From the NCBI GenBank assembly GCA_027005175.1, contig JALTMC010000647.1, positions 1-12,665 of the forward strand: 12,665 nucleotides of DNA, read 5' to 3'. Position 1 is the first letter of the stretch; each line of letters starts with the position of its first letter. The notes beneath the pieces were generated by a model. The model saw only the letters and a program-made list of their open reading frames with translations. It had not been told where the DNA came from and did no database searches. Source of the stretch: Myxococcales bacterium (lineage in GTDB: Bacteria; Myxococcota_C; UBA6777). Position numbers and translations under genes: made by a program. Below, one piece after another: positions 7,289 through 12,665 of this stretch.

Positions 7289-7321
7289 TTGTTGTGTCTC
7301 GAAGATTGGAGTGGCAACGAG
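7289..7321 (+). repeat. 33-bp direct repeat, copy abutting the kinase start
   Basis: This copy ends one base before ATG 7323 and contains the GGAG that probably acts as the kinase ribosome binding site, about 12 bases ahead of the start. The offset to the other copy is 69 bp. Confidence 0.95.
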
Positions 7322-7322
7322 C

Positions 7323-9557
7323 ATGTCTCTGAAGGATCCAGCTTTTCTTTCAGCAAAAGCATTGGAAGGGAAAGTATTACAGGGTAACTACAAGCTAGAA
7401 AAGCTTGTAGGCAAGGGTGGAATGGCCTGGGTGTACCGGGGAGTTCATCAACATTTGCAAGAGCATGTTGCCGTGAAGGTTCTCCAGCCAGCGTTGTTTG
7501 AGGATGAAGAGATTAAGAGTCGCTTTGCAAGTGAAGCTCGAATGCAGTTTCGGATGCGACATCCTCATATTGTCCAAGTGACCGACCTGATTGAGGATGG
7601 AGCCTGGGTTGGTATTGTGATGGAATGGATTGATGGAGAGAACCTGAAACAGCTTTTGAAGCGGGTGAAGAGTCCACTCTCACGAAAGGATCTATGGTGG
7701 TTGATGGCACCCATTCTGGATGCGATCGGCTTTGCACACGACCAAGGTTTGGTTCATCGTGACATTAAACCAGCCAACATCTTGTTACAGAATAAGCAGG
7801 GTGAGATTGTCCCGAAGATCGCAGACTTTGGTATTGCGAAGGTGATGAATGATAAGCAGAGTGAGCTGACAAACACTGGCATGACCATGGGGACATTAAA
7901 GTATATGGCACCTGAGCAGGTGCGTGACAGTAAAAATGTCGACCATCGCGCTGATATCTATAGCTTGGGTGTAACTCTGTATTTGATGTCAACCCTGCAA
8001 CCACCGTTCCAAGGGCAGCAGGACTTTATTATTTACCAACAGCTTCACGAGACTCCCAAACCGCCCAGTGAACTCAATCCAGCTCTCCCTACCGCGTTTG
8101 ATGACGTTCTTTTGAAGTGCCTGGAGAAAGAGCCGGTGGATCGCTTTTCTTCTTGTCAGGAGCTTATGTATGCGCTGTCTTTGTCTTTGCTCTCTACCGT
8201 GGAAACATCCAAACCTGCTGAAGAGTTAAATCTCTTTGAAATTCGTGAACTGATCGATGCACTGCCCGAAAGTAGTAGCATCTACAAGAGTTCCATTCAG
8301 CCTGTGCGAGACTCTGTGCTCCAACCTTTTGCCCAAGGAGCGAGAGCCACACCCTTTCTCGGTGGTTCTGTGACCAATGACAACACCTCGCCGAATCCCA
8401 CTGCGCTCGATCCTACGGCGTCTTCTCTTCCAGCACAACAAGGTTCTGGTGAGCGCACTTCAGCAGGATCTTGTGACACGTTGTGGGCAGAAGACCTACC
8501 ACAACCTTCCCACACCAAACTCTCAGAACCGATCATTGAAAAAGCAAGGAAACACCGCTCGATGGTGCTTCAAGAAGAGGAGGAACTCTCTCCACCTCAT
8601 CCTCTTGTAGAGGAAAATTTACAAGGAAATTCACGGGAAAATTCACAAGGAAACTCACGAGGACATTCACAAGGAAACTCATGGGAAAGCTCACAAGGAA
8701 ATTCATGGGAAAGCTCACAAGGAAATTCACGGGAAAATTCACAAGGAAACTCACGAGGACATTCACAAGGAAACTCACGAGGACATTCACGAGGACATTC
8801 ACGAGGACATTCACGAGGACATTCGCAAGGGGATTGGAGGGGGAACGTGCAAGTGTATTGGGGGTTGGTCTTGCTTGCTTTGTTGGTTTTTGGAGGCTGG
8901 TTGTGGTTGCGAGCATCCGGTCGATCTGCGATTCAAGCCTCTTCTCTCCAACCTGTGTTGACAAGACAAACAAGTTCTCCGAAAAAACTGATTCGGGTCT
9001 GTCGAAAAGGCGAAAAGAGACCTTGTTATACGGGTCGTTTGGGCACAAACGGTGTGGGTCTTTGTAAGGCAGGCCATCAGGTCTGTGTTGGTGGTCGGTT
9101 TGGTTCTTGTGTTGGGCAACACCTTCCTGCGAAGTCGGAATTATGTGATGGCAAAGACAATGATTGCAATGGTCAGGTGGATGAACCCTTTGCCTCTCGG
9201 GGGAAGCCTTGTTCTGTTCGAAGGAATGGGATCTTGTGGAGAGGCCGCTACCAGTGTTCAAAGGATCGAACGCAGCTTGTGTGTCATCCGATACGTTTGG
9301 CGCGAGTCTTTCCGATCCTTGAGGTTCGGCCCAGGCATCAACGTTTTCGGATAAAGTTTGGTGGGAGGGTGAGGCGAGTCAGAGGTCGATTGCATCTCAA
9401 GATACGTCGTCGCACAAGGGTCAAGATCGAACGACGAGGTTATTATGCTTGTTATATTCGAGTTTCACCACGTCAGAAAAGGCTTTTTCTCTATATGCGA
9501 CGAAGAGATCCGAATTCTCTTGCTCCCCTTGATAGTTATTGTCTGAAACGTCGTTAA
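7323..9557 (+). CDS. Transmembrane Hanks-type Ser/Thr kinase with MopE-like cysteine-rich sensor region
   Basis: The 744-residue protein should phosphorylate cytoplasmic targets in response to an outside signal. The kinase core spans about 23-290 and is complete: GKGGMAWVY glycine loop (30-38), Lys52, Glu71, HRDIKPAN (145-152), DFG (168-170), APE (196-198), Asp211 and Arg274. A loose linker (300-430) leads to a tetrapeptide repeat (434-501), then one membrane helix (about 511-529). Outside lies a cysteine region with CYTGRLGTNGVGLC (568-581) and ELCDGKDNDCNGQVDE (606-621), the MopE-like motif widespread in myxobacterial surface proteins. Residues 664-727 are very basic, beta-rich and PEGA-like. 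ATG 7323 is preferred over GTG 7311, which would leave no ribosome binding site. The end lies 13 bases from the convergent methyltransferase gene. Confidence 0.95.
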   Translation: MSLKDPAFLSAKALEGKVLQGNYKLEKLVGKGGMAWVYRGVHQHLQEHVAVKVLQPALFEDEEIKSRFASEARMQFRMRHPHIVQVTDLIEDGAWVGIVMEWIDGENLKQLLKRVKSPLSRKDLWWLMAPILDAIGFAHDQGLVHRDIKPANILLQNKQGEIVPKIADFGIAKVMNDKQSELTNTGMTMGTLKYMAPEQVRDSKNVDHRADIYSLGVTLYLMSTLQPPFQGQQDFIIYQQLHETPKPPSELNPALPTAFDDVLLKCLEKEPVDRFSSCQELMYALSLSLLSTVETSKPAEELNLFEIRELIDALPESSSIYKSSIQPVRDSVLQPFAQGARATPFLGGSVTNDNTSPNPTALDPTASSLPAQQGSGERTSAGSCDTLWAEDLPQPSHTKLSEPIIEKARKHRSMVLQEEEELSPPHPLVEENLQGNSRENSQGNSRGHSQGNSWESSQGNSWESSQGNSRENSQGNSRGHSQGNSRGHSRGHSRGHSRGHSQGDWRGNVQVYWGLVLLALLVFGGWLWLRASGRSAIQASSLQPVLTRQTSSPKKLIRVCRKGEKRPCYTGRLGTNGVGLCKAGHQVCVGGRFGSCVGQHLPAKSELCDGKDNDCNGQVDEPFASRGKPCSVRRNGILWRGRYQCSKDRTQLVCHPIRLARVFPILEVRPRHQRFRIKFGGRVRRVRGRLHLKIRRRTRVKIERRGYYACYIRVSPRQKRLFLYMRRRDPNSLAPLDSYCLKRR
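8622..8825 (+). repeat. 12-bp in-frame minisatellite encoding tetrapeptide repeats in the kinase
   Basis: Seventeen consecutive 12-bp units encode QGNS, RGHS, RENS or WESS, followed by QGDW. The last four units before QGDW are all RGHS, a sign of recent expansion. The tract lies just on the cytoplasmic side of the membrane helix, so copy number sets the length and charge of the juxtamembrane linker. Confidence 0.97.
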
Positions 9558-9570
9558 TCCATCTTGCTCG

Positions 9571-10518
9571 TTACTTCTTGCGTGTGGCAAAGAGGTTGTA
9601 GATGTCGGTTCCTTTTTGGAGTGGATCTTGTTCGATTTGTAGAGTGAACCCCTTTTTTGTGAGGAGTGCTTCCACCTCTGCGCGGTTGTCCTCCAACTCC
9701 ATGCTGATCTGGTTGATCATCCCCCAATGCTCGTCACGAATGCCGCGTAGACACGGGACCTCAGCACCTTCCGTGTCCACTTTCAGCAGGTGAATGTGAT
9801 CGACCTTTGTCTCGTCGATCATCTGTGACAGCGTCTTGAGGTGTAGATTGTATTCAATGAAACTTTTGAAAACTTGGTTCTCGGCATAGTGTACAATGCT
9901 GAAGCGAAATGGGTAGATGAACGGGATATGCAACAAGACCCACAACAGTTTGTTGAATGTTCCTGGCAGCACGAGCATATTGGCAATGACCTCTTGTGCG
10001 CGTTCTTTTGTCATATTCCCCTTGGATTCTGGGAACAGCGTGGAGTTTCCGGTACATTGTGGGTAGAAGCGAATCGCCAGGTCCGTCTCTTTCTCGAACA
10101 AGCCAAGCTGGTGGAGTGTGACTGTAGAGCTTGGTTGAATATGGTGATCCAGATTCTTTTTGCAGTAAGCATGGGTTGGTGGCACAGGCTCAAAGCAATG
10201 GTAGTTGATGCGTTTGCGCTGAAGCTCTTTTGAAAGAAAGATGGAGAACATCCCTACATTAGCGCCGACATCAAAGACAGTATCACCATCGTTGAGCACA
10301 AGGCTCTTCTTGATAAAGTTATCACCCAACCACAGCTCCTGATAAATAAAGCTTAGATCGATGCCCGATGTGGGGGAGTTAAAGATCGTGAGGCCATTGG
10401 GCAATGTGAATTCCTTTCCTACCATGTCGGGCTTTGGGGCGCTGGAGCGAAGCCTCTTTATTCCCACGACAACAAGGGCTACTACCAGTAGCACGGAGAT
10501 ACCCAGAACGATCTGCAT
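9571..10518 (-). CDS. Membrane-anchored FkbM-family methyltransferase
   Basis: The enzyme should transfer a methyl group from S-adenosylmethionine to a hydroxyl of an unknown acceptor, often a sugar or secondary metabolite in this family. From ATG 10518 it has 315 residues. Residues 2-20 form an N-terminal membrane anchor. VFDVGANVGMFS (81-92) is the SAM-binding motif, FEP (109-111) fits the next acidic position, and LLKVDTEGAE (244-253) is the FkbM signature. Residues 152-215 between these motifs include a hydrophobic stretch (190-206) that may touch the membrane. AAGGTG lies five to six bases before ATG 10518; the frame is open to 10632 but that would overlap the DUF2269 gene and lose the anchor at the terminus. 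It probably shares a transcript with the gene upstream, 46 bases away. Confidence 0.9.
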   Translation of the reverse strand: MQIVLGISVLLVVALVVVGIKRLRSSAPKPDMVGKEFTLPNGLTIFNSPTSGIDLSFIYQELWLGDNFIKKSLVLNDGDTVFDVGANVGMFSIFLSKELQRKRINYHCFEPVPPTHAYCKKNLDHHIQPSSTVTLHQLGLFEKETDLAIRFYPQCTGNSTLFPESKGNMTKERAQEVIANMLVLPGTFNKLLWVLLHIPFIYPFRFSIVHYAENQVFKSFIEYNLHLKTLSQMIDETKVDHIHLLKVDTEGAEVPCLRGIRDEHWGMINQISMELEDNRAEVEALLTKKGFTLQIEQDPLQKGTDIYNLFATRKK

Positions 10519-10564
10519 TTTGACACCTTTTTGAACAGGTATGTTATTCTTGAATCTCTGAGTA

Positions 10565-11035
10565 TCAAAAGGGCCAATGTTTGGCAACCATGATATAAAT
10601 GGCGAGAATAGAGGCCCCAAAAGCTGGAACACCGAGCAGAAACCAGATCCGACTCCAGCGATAATACGCAGGAGGAAGCTTCTCTTTGGTTTGTTCTGCG
10701 TGAATCGCTGCTTTGTGCATTTTTATTTGCAGGACGGCTGCGGGGACCCAGCATATCCCTGCAAAACTATAGAGAAGTATTCCCCACCCGACCCATCCTT
10801 GTGTGAGAGGGGTACTCGTAATCGTCGCCATCCAAATCCCTGTCATTGGGAGCAATAGGCCAGACGGAACCGTAAAGAGCCAGTCTGCGAGTACGATGTT
10901 ATTCTGTGCAAATACAATGTTGCGAACATCGCCTTCCATATCCGCACGAATTTTAAAAAATGCGCTGCCCAGGCCCGTTCCAAAAAACAAGGTCGCCGCG
11001 ATAATATGTATGGTTTTTAGAGTAAGATAAAGCAT
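10565..11035 (-). CDS. DUF2269-type integral membrane protein
   Basis: The 156-residue product has four hydrophobic helices, near 5-25, 50-70, 80-105 and 130-152, so it is an inner-membrane protein. The opening LTLKTIHIIAATLFFGTGLG, the LADWLFTVPSG stretch and the closing YYRWSRIWFLLGVPAF region fit the DUF2269 family as I recall it; biochemical function is unknown. ATG 11035 is chosen; a GTG at 11053 in the same frame is the alternative and adds six residues. It is transcribed away from the SDR/DoxX gene across a repeat-filled spacer. Family members are, as I recall, often found beside SDR or DoxX-like genes, which supports the call but is not proof. Confidence 0.75.
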   Translation of the reverse strand: MLYLTLKTIHIIAATLFFGTGLGSAFFKIRADMEGDVRNIVFAQNNIVLADWLFTVPSGLLLPMTGIWMATITSTPLTQGWVGWGILLYSFAGICWVPAAVLQIKMHKAAIHAEQTKEKLPPAYYRWSRIWFLLGVPAFGASILAIYIMVAKHWPF

Positions 11036-11113
11036 AATAATTCCGAGTCCCACGTTCCCAATGATTGAGTTAATGGTAGCTGTTTGTTATGGGTTGGTTG
11101 GTTGCTGGCTGCA

Positions 11114-11290
11114 CACAGTCGTTTGTCGCTGTTGACCGCACACAGTTGTTCGTTGCTGTTGGCTGCGCACAGTTGTTTGTCGTTGTTGGCTGCTCACAGT
11201 AGTTTGTCGTTGTTGGCTGCTCACAGTTGTTCGTTGCTGTTGGCTGCGCACAGTTGTTCGTCATTGTTGGCTGTTCACAGTTGTTTGTTA
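11114..11290. repeat. 27-bp tandem repeat array in a divergent spacer
   Basis: Six full units start at 11114, 11141, 11168, 11195, 11222 and 11249, with a partial seventh from 11276. Each starts CACAGT and contains TTGTT or a close variant. Units 2 and 5 are identical, and units 3 and 4 differ at one base. The array fills most of the 327-base gap between the starts of the DUF2269 gene and the SDR gene. It creates a minus-strand reading frame only because 27 is a multiple of three. Confidence 0.95.
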
Positions 11291-11308
11291 CCGCTCATCG
11301 GTTATACT
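11281..11308 (+). promoter_or_regulatory. Promoter candidate for the SDR/DoxX gene
   Basis: TTGTTT (11281-11286) and TATACT (11303-11308) are separated by 16 bp. The -35 box belongs to the partial seventh copy of the 27-bp repeat. The inferred leader is about 48 nt and carries AGGAG at 11351-11355, seven bases before the start. Confidence 0.5.
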
Positions 11309-11362
11309 ATTTTGTTGTTGGAGGTGCAATTCATTGTACTTCTTGGCTGAAGGAGAGTTTGT

Positions 11363-12643
11363 ATGCGGATCTTTTTGACAGGTAGTTCTGGGTTCATTGG
11401 TGGTCATATCTTGCGTCGATTGAGTCAGCAAGGGCATGACATTATCTGTTTGGTTCGTTCCAGTCGAGCGGCTCATTTGAGTGCGATGGCTCTTCCTGGG
11501 GTGACTCTTCTCGAAGGTGAGTTCACGCAGCCGGAGACCTGGAAACAGGAATTGGAGGGCTGCGATGTTGTGGTCAATGCGGTGGGGATCATCCGAGAGA
11601 CAAAGAATGCTAGCTTTGCTCTCGTGCATGAGCAGGCACCGATCGCGATGTTTGAGGCTGCGAAGGAGCTGGGTGTACGCAAGATTATTCAGATCAGCGC
11701 ATTGGGTGCTGATCATGGTGCACAAAGCCAGTATCACCTTACCAAACGTGCGGCAGACCAACGATTGATGGAGTTGGGGATTTCTTATGTTGTGCTGCGT
11801 CCATCCATTGTATACGGACCCGGTGATCAGTCTATGACTTTTTTCCGCTCACTCGCAGCACTGCCCGTCACTCTTGTTCCTGGAGATGGACAATATCGCC
11901 TCCAACCCATTCACATCGATGATCTTGTCCAAGCTGTCTCTCTTGCGGTAGAGCGCGAAGACATCAAAGACCTCAGGGTGGATGCTGGGGGCGGGCGTGT
12001 GCTCTCTTATAACGAACTGTTGGATGTTCTCGCTGCTTGGTTGGGCAAAAAACGTGGGATTCTGAAAGTTCCTATACCTCTGGTATTGATGCGCTTGGTT
12101 GCTTGGAGCACAGATCTTGCTGGGGGGCGTGGTCCGATCTCCCGAGAAGAGCTGGATATGTTGTTGCGCGAAAACTGGTGTGACAATTGTCTGTTTGTTG
12201 CTACTTTTGGGAGGGAGTCGGTTGCAGTGGAAGTGGGGCTTGCTCGTAGGCCTCTCTCAGAAGAAGCAAAGTGGCACGCCAATCTTGTACATCTACGTAT
12301 CCCCCTACAACTGTCCATTGCATTTATCTGGACCTTTACGGGTATCATCTCGCTGATGACCTTTCCCAACAGCATGGAACTTCTTGCCAGGGTGGGTCTG
12401 ACTGGGACCTTTGCTGAGGTCATTCTATACGGAACTTGTGTCTTTGAGATCGTGATGGGGCTCGCGACTGCAATCGGATGGCAGATCAAATGGATGGGCT
12501 TGATTCAACTTGCGTTAATGTTTGGCTTTACGGTCATCTTAAGCTACGGCATGCCTGCACTGTGGAAAGACCCTTTTGGCCCTCTCACAAAAAATATACC
12601 GCTTATCGCTGCAACACTTGTGATGATGGCTCTGAACGATTGA
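11363..12643 (+). CDS. Two-domain protein: NDUFA9-like SDR (NAD(P)-binding) plus C-terminal DoxX-like membrane domain
   Basis: The 426-residue protein joins a cytoplasmic Rossmann domain to a membrane domain. GSSGFIGGH (7-15) is the glycine-rich nucleotide motif, and ISALGADHG (111-119) with Y124-x3-K128 gives the SDR active-site residues. RPSIVYGPGD (146-155) and QPIHIDDLVQA (181-191) are typical of the NDUFA9-like, YbjT-like atypical SDR group. Residues about 310-426 form four hydrophobic helices resembling the DoxX-like family, a known fusion partner. The substrate is unknown; quinone or redox chemistry at the membrane is an inference from the family names. The start ATG 11363 has a strong ribosome binding site. 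The gene is complete, ending 22 bases before the window edge. Confidence 0.9.
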   Translation: MRIFLTGSSGFIGGHILRRLSQQGHDIICLVRSSRAAHLSAMALPGVTLLEGEFTQPETWKQELEGCDVVVNAVGIIRETKNASFALVHEQAPIAMFEAAKELGVRKIIQISALGADHGAQSQYHLTKRAADQRLMELGISYVVLRPSIVYGPGDQSMTFFRSLAALPVTLVPGDGQYRLQPIHIDDLVQAVSLAVEREDIKDLRVDAGGGRVLSYNELLDVLAAWLGKKRGILKVPIPLVLMRLVAWSTDLAGGRGPISREELDMLLRENWCDNCLFVATFGRESVAVEVGLARRPLSEEAKWHANLVHLRIPLQLSIAFIWTFTGIISLMTFPNSMELLARVGLTGTFAEVILYGTCVFEIVMGLATAIGWQIKWMGLIQLALMFGFTVILSYGMPALWKDPFGPLTKNIPLIAATLVMMALND

Positions 12644-12665
12644 AAGTCTCTCCACGATGTAGGTG

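Larger units (their letters stand above)
6911..7322. other. Intergenic region between lipoprotein and kinase genes
   Basis: These 412 bases contain an inverted relic of a Stig1-like repeat (7017-7181) and a 33-bp direct duplication before the kinase start. No strong terminator is seen after the lipoprotein gene, and no clear rightward promoter for the kinase. Confidence 0.6.

Noticed and set aside
7275-7303. Leftward TATAAT (7275-7280) as a promoter for the Stig1-like relic
   Set aside because: The matching -35 position reads TTCGAG, only two of six; a lone -10 box in AT-rich spacer DNA is not enough.
8533-9261. 242-codon minus-strand frame with long hydrophobic repeats, and a plus-strand frame at 8681-9067
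   Set aside because: Both are shadows of the 12-bp repeat in the kinase, whose period keeps every frame open; the kinase frame has real domains.
10519-10632. Longer start for the FkbM methyltransferase
   Set aside because: It overlaps the DUF2269 gene, while ATG 10518 has a well-placed ribosome binding site and begins the membrane anchor.
11070-11264. 64-codon minus-strand frame encoding TNNCAQPTA-like repeats
   Set aside because: It is a by-product of the 27-bp array; there is no ribosome binding site or signal peptide.

Overview
The window reads as chromosomal DNA of a delta-lineage predator or surface-colonising bacterium, most like Myxococcota or Bradymonadota. This rests on architecture, not on a search. 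It carries a Hanks-type kinase with a MopE-like C-x2-D-x-D-N-D-C-x-G sensor region, a TPR/PEGA protein, and a lipoprotein joining Stig1-like cysteine repeats to an SBBP-type propeller. GC content looks close to 50%, lower than in most cultured myxobacteria. No rRNA, tRNA, transposase or CRISPR array was found.

Left part (1-2770, minus strand): a family GT51 peptidoglycan glycosyltransferase, cut by the window edge, has a roughly 195-residue, 14-cysteine insertion between its second and third catalytic motifs. A 382-base spacer with short duplicated sequences follows, then nadA (quinolinate synthase). Upstream of nadA are two 25-bp palindromes of the same design, 64 bp apart. One sits on the promoter and the other beside the ribosome binding site, which looks like a two-site repressor control.

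Centre (3058-9557, plus strand): three envelope genes point the same way. They are a TPR/PEGA membrane protein whose signal peptide contains an 18-bp tandem repeat, a cysteine-rich propeller lipoprotein, and a transmembrane Ser/Thr kinase with a 12-bp tandem repeat next to its membrane segment. Between the lipoprotein and the kinase lies a decayed Stig1-like repeat on the opposite strand, plus a 33-bp exact duplication that includes the kinase ribosome-binding region. A plausible reading is a surface sensing and adhesion set, but no direct partnership can be shown.

Right part (9571-12643): a membrane-anchored FkbM-type methyltransferase and a DUF2269-type four-helix membrane protein are read leftward. 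A two-domain SDR/DoxX-like protein is read rightward. The divergent spacer between them holds a 27-bp tandem array whose last, partial copy supplies the -35 element of the rightward promoter.

The most unusual items are the cysteine-rich domain inside the GT51 fold, which shares exact cysteine spacing with the neighbouring lipoprotein, the paired nadA operators, the inverted Stig1 relic, and the large number of in-frame minisatellites.
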